DNA from: Litomosoides sigmodontis
Taxonomy: Eukaryota > Nematoda > Chromadorea > Rhabditida > Onchocercidae
Assembly (NCBI GenBank): GCA_963070105.1
Contig: OY718806.1
Location: 641,001-705,000, forward strand
Reading direction: 5' to 3'
DNA: 64,000 nucleotides
Every line of letters begins with the position of its first letter. Position 1 is the stretch's first letter. Below are positions 14,301 through 27,300 of this stretch, piece by piece. Under the pieces are notes generated by a model. It saw only the letters and a program-made list of their open reading frames with translations. It ran no database searches and was not told where the DNA came from. The position numbers were made by a program, and so were the translations under genes.

Positions 14301-17300
14301 TCATAATCTCTCCCACTTCCTTCATTCTTTATTTTTCGTTTTTGTTAAATCACAAATTTAACTATTTTTATTAATGATAGTGAAAGGTAGCGAGAATGAA
14401 TTTTCACTATCACTAGCACTAATAAGCGATAATGAGTCACTATGAGAATTTTAACAACGTTCCGCTGAAGAGTTTCATTGGAAAGTTGAAAAAAATGGGA
14501 AACTTCATTTTTTTTTTTAACTTCAACGAATCAAAAATGTTTGAAGGGAAATTTTACTTTCCTTTTTTACCAGTTGAATTATTCTTTCCTAGTTGTGTGC
14601 TATCTTATCAGTTGCTATCTTTTAGTCAATCTATTCACTTCCCATCATTTTTTAATATGGAACTTTCTTATCTGCAAAAAATATGATAAAAGAAATCTTG
14701 GAATTTTGGAAGCGAAAAGTGCGGTAGGTCATATGTGATAGATTGAAGAGTCGTCAACGACTTTAAAAACGTAAAAAAAAGAGAGCGAGAGAGAGAGGAA
14801 TGAGATCTAAGGAGGTCAGAAAGAAGGCGGACGACGGATAAAAATGGGGAAAATGAAGGATGTGAGAAAAACGGATAAATGTAAGACAAAAAAAAAGAAG
14901 GAAATCACATCGAAATAAATTACTATCAATTCATCGATCATGCGGGGAGGTAAAAGAGGTACAGATAGTCAAGAATACTAATTATCATCCTATAATTACA
15001 GATGACTTTGTCGTCGCAAAAGTATTTTTCCCTGCCAACATTCTAAACTTTCACTTTAGTTCCTTTTTTCACCAAAAGTTTCTTTCCACAATATCAATCA
15101 TATATATCGTCTATTGGAAGCATTTCCATAATTCTACAGATTTAATATGCAACATTCAATCCTTTAATTGAATTCATGAATCCCATACAATCTATCAGGA
15201 TTATTCGATTATGAATTTCCGCAGTTTCACACTCCTACTAGAATTATATCATACTGGCCTATCTAGCAAAAACACTAAAATTGTAGGGTGCAGAAAATGT
15301 TCCTTTTGAGTAATGTTCAGTAGGCAAACGGATTTCGAGGTATTCATAAATTTCAGGGTCACTTCCATTATATTATTTTCATATGTACCGACGATATGTG
15401 ATTGGTCATCGCCAATGGACCACCTATCCTTACATAGCTTAGAAGCAGAACCACTACTATGTATTAGCCTTTGGCCATTCCACAAAGGCGGCACAAAGAC
15501 GAATAAATTGCAGTAAGGAAAAATGAAACAAAGAAAGCTTCGCTACCATTATAAAAAAAAGCAAACAAAATGTAGCAATGATTTTTTTCAGCTAAAAATT
15601 TAATTTAATAGTTCTCTCAAATATTATTTATGTGTGATTTTTCCGTTCTTATTCCCTCATAAAGTAGTATTAGTTATGGATCTGTGTACACATCCTTGTT
15701 AAATCATGCCATTTTATGATGAAAACAAAGATTAAGATTAATCGCAGATTTAAATCATGCCAATTCAATCCTTATCTTCCTACACTAAAAAATTTTTTAA
15801 TTAATGCAGAAGTGTAGCATGAATAGAGGTCCAATATAAACTTATACTAAAGTACATACGTTGGATATTTTCAGGTCATATTTTATGCGTGCATAGTACG
15901 TTCCTTTTTTTGATCGTAACACTGAGGAAGAGAGCAGAGGTGAGACTTACAAAACAATTAAAATACGCTAGAGTTAGGAATAAATGAATGGAAAGCCTAA
16001 TTAGTAGCTAGTATTTAACGTATATCAATCCAATAGTAGTTGAATAAACACAAATCAAAGTTATGTTTCACATACGCAATTGAGTAAATTCCTTTCATCT
16101 GTTAATAATTGAAAAAAAAAGAAAATTAATTTTTATTAATGCAATAAATTACTGCTACTTTTTCAAAAATTCAAGTAAAGAAAGACGGAGAAAGGAAAAG
16201 GAGTGTTAAGAAGATTAGATTATATGGCCTTGAATAAATCATTTTGAAAAGAATAAATTGATAGAGGAACGGTGGGAGGAAAGGTAAGGAAAGGTGAATG
16301 AATTGTTAACACATCGAAATGCATCATAAACACAATAATTTAAAAAGCGAAAGGAAAAAAGATGAAAACCTTGTTTCCTGCGCCAGGAATAGCTCCAATT
16401 CGGCATTCATTTTGCAACAAAGGCCTTCTCTGAATGGAAAATTAATTTCTTCTTTTTTTCAATACCAATTAATTCTGTTTTTTTATCAATTCATTTTTTT
16501 CCTTTTTTTTGTCTTTTTTCTTCCATAAAAGAAGAATGGAAAGTGAAAAAAGTGCTACCATATGGTTATGATGTATTGGATCAACACAGTTCTGAAGAGA
16601 ATTTCAATTTATAATTTTCATCACTAAAGCTCGTAATGTTGTGATTTAACGATCATCAAAACATATGTTTTCCTTTTTTTTGAAACAACGGGCGGGAACA
16701 TGTTTGCATTGAGGAATTTAGAGAAGGAAAAAAATCCCCTAAATTTTATAATTCATAAATTAAAGAACAACATTACTTATTTTTAGATTGCACATCTCAT
16801 CATAAATAAATAGCAATTGCGCTAATGTGACATATAAAATTGATTGTGCAGAAAGTAATTTAAGAATTTTCGAAAACTTTGCCTGAATTAATTGCGATAG
16901 TAAAAAGGAATAATGTACCTGGTATGCTCGTTGCTACAATCACTCACGATTAGCTTTCCGCCGGTTATCTCGTTTAGCTTCGCATCCGGTGTGTCAGTTA
17001 CGAAATAGATCTGAAATTTGGGATTTTCTTTTATCTTAATTGAGGGCTCAAAAATTATCTGGATCATAGCTAATTTCAGGATAATGCCGTAGAATTCCGT
17101 AGAAGTAGGTGTCATTATATCACCGATAGCAATATCATATTGTCAAAATTTGCCGCGATTTCTTATCTTTCCGCATCATCCATCGATGGCGCAACTGAAT
17201 CTCATGCAGTGAATAAATAGCTTCGGCTTCATGCTAATTCTACCAAATTCATTTATCTGCTAAATTTTAGCGTATTTTGACAAATTTTCTAAATAGTATT

Positions 17301-18711
17301 ATTATGAGATGTCAACCAGACAGTTTACATCTGGCCAATCAACGATTTGCATGCTTTTCCAGTGGCAAATGATGAAGTGTGAGATGACAAACCTTACTGT
17401 CATATTGCGACATACCATGGGAAAAAAAGGAGCGGAAAAAGTGCTAAAAATTTCTTTTGTCGTGACCGCAACGATAAGCGGCACATTGCGCACTTACAAT
17501 TAAGGTTAGAAAGAATATGCAATTTCATGTTCTCTTATTTCTACAAACCCCTTACAATTTGTGCTGAAAAGTTCATCTAAAATTCTGACAAAATAAAACC
17601 TGAACCAATGCATTGCAATTTTTAAATCTAAAGAAGATTTTGAGAAATTTAGAAAGACAAGGCAAGTGACAGATTGCATTCCGGATGAGGTAGGAGAGGA
17701 AGGATTCAGTCAAACCGCATGGTATGTCTTTCAAATGATTATCGCTATATATCTATATATCGATATAGATAATATATATGATCGTCACGAGGCATTAGCC
17801 GCATTTTCAATAGAAATAATTAATGCAAATTAATAATTCAAAAAGAATCCACAATTAAGAAAAGATAGGTTCCAACAAGAAATTTGATTAACTATCGCAT
17901 TTCACATTATTTCAAAATCTCGTCTCTCAATTAAAGCAGTAAACGAGAAGCTTAAGCAAATGCTTACTTCGGATAAATTTAAAAATCACAACAGATCCAC
18001 AAACAGGATGAAAAGAAGAGCATCGACCTGCTCACATCATTCATTTGTGAATGATTAAAATAAATATTTAAGTGAAATTTGGTCGAAAAAATTTTACAAT
18101 CAATAATCAAACGAATGTCTTCGTGTCACACGTTCAACTAAAGTGATGCCCAGTTTCCACTTCTTTCGTAGCAAACTTTCCACTAATTCTAGTATGGTGA
18201 AATTTAAAATGATACTTATTTTCTCTTAGGTAGTAATTCACAAACAAATGATAATACCGTTCATTAGCAATAATTAACTGAACTGTGCTTGATTTAATTA
18301 GGAATAAAAAAAAAGACGAACGTTGTTAGGAGCCAATTGAAACCATGTGTCAATTATATCACGAATGCGACTCTCATGAAATTTTAATGTTGTTTTTACA
18401 GCAATTACTAAGCCATCCAAATCACTGGCTGTCGGCACACGCTCGACTTGGCTACTGTAACGACCAAATCCCTGAATGTATGGGAAACAGATTATTAAAT
18501 GTGATAATTGCGAAAGAAAATAAAATGATTAAATTTGGAGAAATTTTTGCTGTCCCTATTAAAACTTCCGATCGATATTGCATTTGAAAAATGCCTCATC
18601 CACTGATTAGTCCAACAGCAAGTTATGCCTTACCTTGTCGACTAACAAATATATCAATATGGCAGCTAACAATGACATAATAACGCGAGCCGCTCGTTTA
18701 GTGATCCGCAT
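11344..18711 (-). CDS. Fringe-type O-fucosylpeptide 3-beta-N-acetylglucosaminyltransferase
   Basis: Exons 5' to 3': 18711-18634, 18471-18322, 17010-16919, 16429-16370, 13476-13332, 13063-12913, 11696-11537, 11479-11344; 972 nt, about 323 residues, within the usual Fringe size range. Residues 1-26 form a basic start plus hydrophobic signal anchor (MRITKRAARVIMSLLAA...), as expected for a Golgi type II enzyme. Fringe-family landmarks follow in order: VIAVKTTLKFHESR, TWFQLAP, IYFVTDTPD, LCCKM, the metal-binding DDD in ACHFDDDNYVN, WYLGRPS, FWFATGGAGFCLS, LPDDVSLGYLIEHLL, FHSHLED and a final DPQRFRSLHC. Fringe adds GlcNAc to O-fucose on EGF repeats of Notch-like receptors; that substrate is inferred from the family. 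All phases match. The junction between exons 7 and 8 is least sure: a donor at 11602 with a weak acceptor would shorten the loop before the last conserved block. The 2.9 kb intron 13477-16369 shows nothing else recognisable. Confidence 0.92.
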
Positions 18712-18722
18712 GCGTCAAACAT
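18666..18722 (-). promoter_or_regulatory. Upstream ATG opening an 18-codon frame that overlaps the Fringe start
   Basis: An ATG at 18722-18720 lies 11 nt upstream of the assigned Fringe ATG (18711-18709) in another frame and runs 18 codons to a stop near 18666, past the exon 1 donor at 18633. It would matter only if the mature mRNA leader includes it; a trans-splice acceptor between the two ATGs is not visible. The function as a regulatory uORF is inference. Confidence 0.3.
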
Positions 18723-19705
18723 TTGGAATCGGTCAAGACGATCGGGGTGGGGGAGATGGAGAGGCAATGGACGGCTACGACGAGGAACGTGCCAGACCGA
18801 ACGAACGGTAACGGCACCAGCTTCAAGTCTCCCCCGTACTGCTACTGCTGCTGCTGCCGCCGGCTTATTTATACCTTCCGTCTGTTGACGATGGCTGTTG
18901 AAAGGAGGGTTTCTGTCGAAAACTGATCGCCGTTGTTCTTCGTTCATCGCGCGATCGCTGCAGTGGCGGAGTGGCGGACCACGCCTCCTGTCAGAACGAC
19001 CACCAATACGGCACAAGTGGAAGTTATTCGCTTAGCGCGTATTAGGTGAAAAAAGTTTCACGTCAATTGTCGTCGTCGAATTATCGGATTAGCTGCAATT
19101 GTTGATGATAAGGGATGGGAGAGAAATCCCAGTGATGGCATCCGCAGATTTTGATAACTGATAATAAGGTAGCAGTACTACTGAATGATGGCAGAGGTAA
19201 CGGCAGCTATTGTATTGATGCTCATAGTATCGCTATCGCGATATGTGTTGATTGTATCTTAACATTTGCGGCACAAAGGAAAGGCAAATTTGACCACTAC
19301 TTTCACATGGTGATGATAACTGTTTGATGGTATTTAGTTACTGTTTGCGAAACGGCTCTTCCTCCATGAAGCATGGAGGAAATGAAATTATCAAAGTTAA
19401 TATTCATAATTGAAGTTCAGAGCAACATCGTGATTCGATCACATCTGGAGATATCCGATAAGTTAAAGAAATATTTCTCGTTTATGACCAGCTATTTGCT
19501 ATGAAATTAAGAGTTAAGCTGTGAAGTGCAATCAATTATTAGATGTTAGATGATATCTCGTTTGGTCTCACATCAACCACTTCATATTTCTGATGCTGCT
19601 GTTGAAGAGTGACATTTTTCCTCGACGAAACTGAAGTAATATTAAATGTTAATGTAACAGTGATATTAATGATAATGCTAATGCTGGTGAGAATAATAGG
19701 ACGGA

Positions 19706-19773
<68 letters not shown>

Positions 19774-21324
19774 GAAAAAAAAGTGTCTAGAAGCGATGCG
19801 ACATTTTGGAAAGCACGTCAGTGCAGCATACCACCAATTTACCAATTTAAAATTTCCTATATATAAGTTTAATTGGAGGAAAAACTTTTGAAACACCGTA
19901 GAAATGTTCTCTTTGGACGTGTTAAGATGACAAGCGAGACAATGTTCCTACTTCACTCGTATACTAGTTCGGTATTTTCCAGTGAAATTCACTGACCCTT
20001 CAAATAAAATCTTTCAGAAGTATAAAAAACTTTGTCTTTCATGTTAAACCAATAAATTTTCATCTAAAATTGAGTACGGAACAAACTGCAGTTGGTTTTT
20101 TAGTGCATTGGCGTATACTCATGCCAATGTGTGTGTCATCAGGTGATCATGACTGAATGTGAATATGGTAAGAACTTCATCTGTACCGTACGGTAGGAGT
20201 TATGGGGAAACATACTTACGGTTAATTTCAAGCAAGCACAGAGTAATTTTCAAATATTAATTCATTGTTTCACTAGACGCTGAACCGGAAACAGCAAATT
20301 ATGGTGGTTTACTTTCTCGTTTTGTTTTCTGATCACACCGACTTGTACCTCTCGACCACTTTCTAATTCCAGTGGAGCAAAAACCAGGTGAGTCCATTAA
20401 CACTGTGTCAACACTGAGAAAAGGAAGTAGATTGGTGCGTGGTGGGAAAGGTACTGCGCCGCCAGACGATGTTAATCGAACGAACGCATGGGAAAAATGA
20501 AGCTGTCAAAAAATGGGAAATGAAAGAGATGATGCGCTGGGAAGGTGTTCATAATTAGGGAGAAGAAATGGAACAAGACGAAATGACTCCTGCCATTTTC
20601 TCTTCATTTATTTGCGTAAGGTTAGGACACATAAGTAACTGCTATGCAAATTATCAAGGCTAGCGTTTCCTTGTGAATTATTTCCGTCTTAAGTCTTTCG
20701 ATAAAAGTGCAACAAATTCCTAGCAATAACGCTCACACCAGTATTATCCGAGATTCTTCAATTCTCAGTTTTGCTAAAGTTGCATGTGTATGAATTCTTC
20801 GAGCTAAATTCACTCTCCTTTTAGGCTATTCTTGATTTAATACTAAACAATCTCTAACTGCTTAGATCGTTAGAACTTCCGGAATCTGTTGTGTGAGAAG
20901 CTTCGTTTCCCCGTGCAGCTGAACCAACCACCGCTACCTTTATATGATGAAATGAGAAAGAAGAACCTCTGTCGTCGAAGTAAGCAGCGCATTAAATGGA
21001 AAAGCAATTAAGCTAATTTGGTTTCTGCACAGTGTTTAGTTACTCTTCCGTCTCTTGTTACTTTTGTTACTTTTGCTGTCTCTTGTTTTGAAATCTATTT
21101 TAAACTGTAGTTGTCCCATAATGCGTTCCGCTCTCCCTCATTCTCTTTTGTTTCACATAATCACAGAAATTTTCAAAATTACAGTTGAAAAGCAGTGAAA
21201 GAGACGGCTATCAGGTGTGAGAATTATGGGTAGCACCCTTTATTCATGATCAACAAGGAACACTCAGATTGAAGCTCAACTCATCATCAATTAATTAATG
21301 CTTCTTGTAACAAATATTCATCAG
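18712..21324. other. Intergenic region upstream of Fringe and downstream of the astacin gene
   Basis: The first 300 bases (18712-19020) are clearly more GC-rich than the surroundings, which fits the Fringe 5' flank or leader. A TA microsatellite sits at 19708-19772. The remainder has no open frame with splice support or recognisable domain on either strand. The 116-residue minus-strand frame over 18666-19016 is out of frame with the Fringe start and looks like a compositional by-product. Confidence 0.6.
19708..19772. repeat. (TA)n microsatellite, about 32 units
   Basis: Uninterrupted alternating TA over about 65 bases. It creates spurious open frames of Tyr-Ile repeats on both strands. Confidence 0.97.
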
Positions 21325-24300
21325 CTATCGCTCCTTCGAACTAGGCAAATTTTCGTCCTTCTGCCTATCCGGCACATGGAACAGTGTTGCCAGAAACTTC
21401 AAAAATGGGTTTTCGCCATCATCAACTGCCGCACATCTATCTCCCGATCGGAATAAGCCAACGCAGCAACCCTTGGAGTAAGTAGTCTTTTGACTGCTTT
21501 ATATACACTAACATTCAAAATCTTTCAAATCTTGACACAGTCTACTGACTAATACATTCACAATCTATCCAACTTTTTTGTCTTCACGCTAATTAGAATT
21601 ATTGTTCAACAAACCGAAAGATTTTATTTGCCGGAGGATCCTTTATGTTTTTATCCATGATGCTAATGAATTTTAATACGATGGCTAAGTCTTACCTTAT
21701 TGATTTACGAATTGCAACTAACCTTCCAAAGCATATGAAACTCCCCATTGTTTATCAGAAAATTAGTCCCATGTGGGCAAACACTGAAAGCACATGCACG
21801 TTTATCTTCCGTTCTGCATTGCGTGCTTGACGAACATTGACGCGTTCGAAGACGTTTTCCACAGCCGCCGCATTCTTGGGTGCATGAACCAGTCCATTCT
21901 GTCCACTCAGCGCATTCGCAAACTGCTGCAACATGGTTTAAACACATTTAGACACTATTGGATGTTAAGATATTTAGACACTATTGGATGTTATTATATC
22001 TTGAAGTCGAAGACGGTATTGGGAATAGCAGTATTAAGTTTGATCTATAAAGGAAATCAAAATTGCTATGGGTTAAACCACAAGTAACTTACAATTGTCA
22101 ATTTTAGCTGGAACTGATGGTAGCGTACGATACTGCCTATAATCTTCAGTAACACTTCCGGTTGTTCCCATAGGTGGCATCGTACTGGCAGTGGTTGTAG
22201 TAATAGTAGTTGTCAGCGCGACTGTAGTGAGAGCGCTTGTGGTGACGACAGTGCTTTCCTTGCGCAGTTTTTTTGTATGTGGGAAAGCAGTAACTGTTGT
22301 TGTTGATGATGTTATAAGTGTTGTAGCTCCAACTGTTGGAACTGTCGACTCCATTCCTCGTTCTAGAATTCCAGCCATTTTCGTTGCTGCAATCGTTTTC
22401 TGCAAAATTCTGATAACGCTAACAAATTAAAAATGTGTCACATTTCAAATAACAAAGGAAACTTTCGCCTTACAGCTGTCTCATCGTCTACATTCGTCCA
22501 AACTTTAGCCTTAAAGCCATTTCCCGCATCACCAAAGCCACGAAATATTACCACCATTTCGTTTGTAACAGATTGAAACACATGGCGTGGTGCTCCCGAG
22601 CAACAAAATCTGAGAAGCAGCATAAATGTTGTGTCTTCAAAAATTTGCATACATTGCATGTTGCAATGCCAAGTCGACACACTCTTAGATGCTATGAGAT
22701 GCATTGCAAGATTATGCAAATTAGGCAAAAAGGAAATTCCAGAGGAATCTTTTACAAAATCAAAATCAATAGTAATCCAGCAAATAACTTCTGGTGCCAT
22801 GTTATTATTTTATAAATTAAGGCTTACTGAAATAGAGTATTAAATAAAATCGTATGTTACTAACCGATATCCGGTAATTCGAAAATCAGCCCCACTTTTC
22901 ACCTCTACATAAGACTTATCACACGTATCTTCGCATTGTAATTGAAATTGTTCAATAAATTGGAAGTTGACGGTGCCACCAGGTGGAGCTGTAAGCCACC
23001 AAATACACTGATCACCCACGTCGAATGAATTTGGATAATTTGGACTGGAAATCATAACAGGCCTCTTCGTAACCTAAAAATGATATCAACCTTACAGACA
23101 GGAAAGACTTGATGCTATCACATTAAATGAAATCAATTGAGCATGTGGTGAACAGTTGATACTCTCAGTTCTTCCCAAAAATTTCCAAAACTTTTGTCAT
23201 TTGTTTTAAAAAATCTAGAAAAAATTAAGAAAATTAATTAAAATGATAAATAATTAGCAATACAGGACCGTATTTTTCCCATTGGTTATTTTTTTTCTTA
23301 ACTTTCTCCCAAGACTTACAAGCGCTAAATTTTAGCGCTTGTAAGTCTTGGGAGAAAAATTTGCATATTTTGGGGAGCATGAAAAGAGAACCAAGCGAGC
23401 AACATATCATTCCACACTCAGGCATCTTCAGCAAGTGGTTTGTTCCAGGGCTACGTCTAGATGCAGGAAAGCAAGGAGGACTGTGACGTGAGTCAAATCC
23501 GGGAGGGACGTGACACAGCGGATTCAGGCTCCTTTCGTTCTTCAGCTCCAAATTTATCAATTCCCGAATTGGATGCACGAGAAGATCCTTACGAAAGCAC
23601 GAAGTAATTAGGAATGCTTATTGATTTGTTGCTCAGAATGCCGTTCTTATTTCATCCATTTCTTGCTTACTCTACCCAATGCTCGTGGTAACTGTTTCCG
23701 AGGATGTTCAGGTATTTGGATGATCTAGTGAAAGACATGCGCACTTTGGACGCTATTCAAATGGCCCATCCTGAAAAGCTTCGCAATACTTATTCGCTAC
23801 TTGTTAATGAGATCGATCGGGTTTGGGCTATCATCTACATGCGAACACAGCAAGACGATAAGGTATACTATTTGCAACAACAAAAAGTGAGTTTTACACA
23901 AATCTGCCATCCATTGCGATCAAAATTTGCTATTATCGTTTGCAGCACTATTTGCAGCTTCTAAGCGCTCTGTTTTTTCATTTCGACCAGTTCGTTTTAA
24001 ATGAAAATTTTAGTAATTACTCGATCTTTTTTTCTGTTTCCTCCTTTCTCAGTCCAACTTAGTGATCAAGCTCTTCTGCAAAATGTTTTGCAGGCACGAG
24101 GGACTTTTGTTACGATCCACGAGAAAATTTTAATTCCTGAAAATCCGAATTGCAAATTTATTGGACGTATTCTTGGACCGCGTGGAATTTCGGTGAAACA
24201 ACTTGAGGCTAAGACCCACTGCCGTATTCTTATTCGTGGAAAAGGTTCCATCAAGGTAAAACTCCTCGGCCTTAGTTCTTTTGATGCCAATCATCGTGCC

Positions 24301-27300
24301 CAGGCTATACAGTGCAAAAAGCAGACGAGTCAGTATGTCTAGGATTCGCCCATTCCATAATGCTGTTGTCCGTATCATTCAGCACGCGTATGATAATTGG
24401 TTGAATTTTCCAGGATCCTCATCGTGAGGCACGTCTTCGAAGTCGTGTAGGTTGGGAACATCTGTCAGAACCTCTCCACGTTCTTGTTACTGCTACCGAC
24501 ATTTCGCATGATCGCTGCGTGAGGAAATTGGCGTGCGGTGTACAATGTATTAAAACACTTCTTAGCACCAACAACGATGAGCACAAGCGTATTCAGCTTA
24601 TCCAACTTGCGATCATCAATGGCACTTATCGCCCAACGCGCGCACGGTGTTAGGGTCGTATGCACCAAAAAGCCAAAAAAGCATACAAAATGATTTCCTT
24701 AAATTTTGTAAAATTTTGTATCGTAAGGTATAGCGAGATGCGTCCTCTCATCTTGCCCTTTCGATTTTCTTCTGGTTTTTCATTTTCTCCTTTCTATTTC
24801 GCTTTTTTCACGAGTAAAGGTAAAGGTTTTTTTTTTTACTACTGCTGTTTCATCGATTTCTGCTGGTAATTTGAGAAGTTAATGGTCATTCGAGTTAGGC
24901 AGAAGTTGAAAATGGCCGAAAATTTCCCACATGATGATTTTTTGTAGCATTTCAACTCCGATGAAAATATCCCATGAAATAATCTTCAGTTTTACTGCAC
25001 AGATCTGTACCGCGAAGAGTGAGATACATCAACTCCTACTGTTGTTGAAGTGGCCTCATGTATGTCTTGGATAATGATGCTTGTTCTGATGATGGTCAGA
25101 GAGGAAGAACTATCATTGAACTTGAAGAGAAATGGAAGAGTCCCACGAGTTACAATGATCAGATTAAAATGATAGAACAGTCTCGAAGATTAGGATCTGC
25201 TCACTTGGTTTAGACACAGCGAACCGCATGTTGTCGAAGGCATTAAGCAAGTTGTGACTTCAGTCCTTATATTTTCATTTTACTTTATTTAATGTTATTA
25301 TATATAGGAAGCACTGTCACGAAATCTTGAAACAGTAGCACTCACAAAAGCAATAAAAGGTGAAATGATAGGATGAATTGCTTGAGAAGCAAAAAATGGA
25401 CAGAAAGTTTGAAGCCATTTTCAGAAATCGCCAATTATGCTCGGAATATGGTAACTGATGTATAAGATTATCGCACGAAACAAGTATATCCTTAGCTATT
25501 ACACGCTCATTTTATTGACTAGAAAAGAATTTAAAAGAGAAAACTTACTTTAATGAGAGCTCCACAAGATGTGTATTGAACAAGTTCACAGGCACGACCC
25601 GCGAAACCATCTGGACAAATGCATTTATCGCAATTATTAGGGTTCGGATAGCCATTGTGATCGCAACGGATATCAGGACATTGTTCCGTACAACGATAAG
25701 CGATGTTTATCTAAAAAGATGTTTTCTAAAATGTCAATGATAAACATGCATAAACTTTATAAATCAGATGAAACAAAGAAAGGAAATTAATAACACATGT
25801 TTATGAATTTAGCTAATTATTGCATAAAAAAGCAATAGAAAATTTAATTAGCGTAAAATGTAAAGATTAATAATCATGAGTCTTCGAGAACGTTTCACAT
25901 TTTTAAAAATTCTACTAGCTAATTTTAATCTACCACTAATTAATAGTTCATTTCTGCTCTATAAATCATTTCTAGCTCAGTTCTGAATTCTCAAGCAATT
26001 TTACAATCGAAACTGAAGTATTTAAGGAAGAGATTTTAGCAAATGTTAGCTGTTCAGATTTGAGATCTCAAATTTACAGTTATTGAAATTATCAGCCATT
26101 TGATAACAATATCATTAATGCTGTTGTTAGATAAAGCTTAACAGCTGCATAGTCCAGAAATGACGGTCCTTCACGTTGCCCAATTGTGTACTGCTGAAAT
26201 TTATTACGTGTCGTAATGGTTGGTACGTACGGATCTGCTGCAAATCCATATGGTCCATAATGCATTACTGATCCTATAAGTAAAGTTCTTAAAAATATGA
26301 TTAAAAAATTTCTCCAATACTTTCCCAATTCAAAATGTAAATGGTGCACAGCAATAAAAATATAAGTCTGAATTCATTGTTACGGATGGAAGAAATTACC
26401 AGTATCGTACGGTAAGTTGAACATATCAGCTTCATTTTGTGATAACGGAAAAAAATTATTCCAACGTCTCAGTGGAATGTTGTTGTAATTAATAAAAATA
26501 TGATTTTTCTGATCTAAACGTGCTTGCTCATGAAAGATTCCCAAGGTATGACCAATTTCATGTGATATAATACCGATAATATCACATCCTGGCGTTGAAA
26601 TTGAAATTCCCTGAAATTTTCTTTGGAAAATATTAATTCAATTATTGATCCAGAAGTATTCTTTCCTCGTTTTCTTTCAAGAATCTAAAGGATTTTTTTC
26701 AGAAAAAAAAATCATAAATTTATTCAGGCAATAAATTTTGCTTCCAAAATTACTTGCGTGCCTCCTGTCCGGCCAACAAAACTTGAGCATCCACCACCGT
26801 CGAAAAATTCAATGCGATCTACGCTTGGACCATTTTCCTGAAATCTTATGCATGTCCGTTCTTCCCACATTCTCATTGCTGCACGAATTTTTGCGCGTGT
26901 TTCCAGTGGAATAGTCTTGTCAAAATCATAGCTGATGGGACGCTTACGATCCCAATGCACATAAAAGGGTTCGAGGCCAACGCTTCTAAAAAAAGAGGAG
27001 TTAAATTTTCATTATTGAAAATTTAAGCTATTACAGGAGTTTTGTGTGAATTACATTCCTCAGGTATTTTCCCATTTGCAAATTTTAAATTAATTCATAA
27101 TTAAGCCAATTAAAAATCAATGATTGAATCCATCATGCTCATGTATACTGCCTGATGATTTATTGGTGAGAAAGATAGTGAGTGAAAAATCTAGCTTTCG
27201 AAAATTCTGAAAAAAATTACACCTACTACCACATCTAATGAGATAAATTGTTGTTCGTGAAATCATGCAAATTCTATCCCGAAGCGTCGATTAGTCATAA

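Noticed and set aside
18666..19016. 116-residue Arg/Pro-rich minus-strand frame
   Set aside because: Out of frame with the Fringe signal-anchor exon and without splice support; reflects GC-rich leader sequence.
19609..19896. Tyr-Ile-rich frames on both strands
   Set aside because: Caused by the (TA)n tract.
23234..23578. 114-residue minus-strand frame
   Set aside because: It runs antisense through the STAR first exon and the palindrome and has no splice or domain support.
23461..24653. Idea that the nested STAR gene is a processed pseudogene
   Set aside because: It has three introns with matching phases and no internal stop, so retroposition is unlikely.
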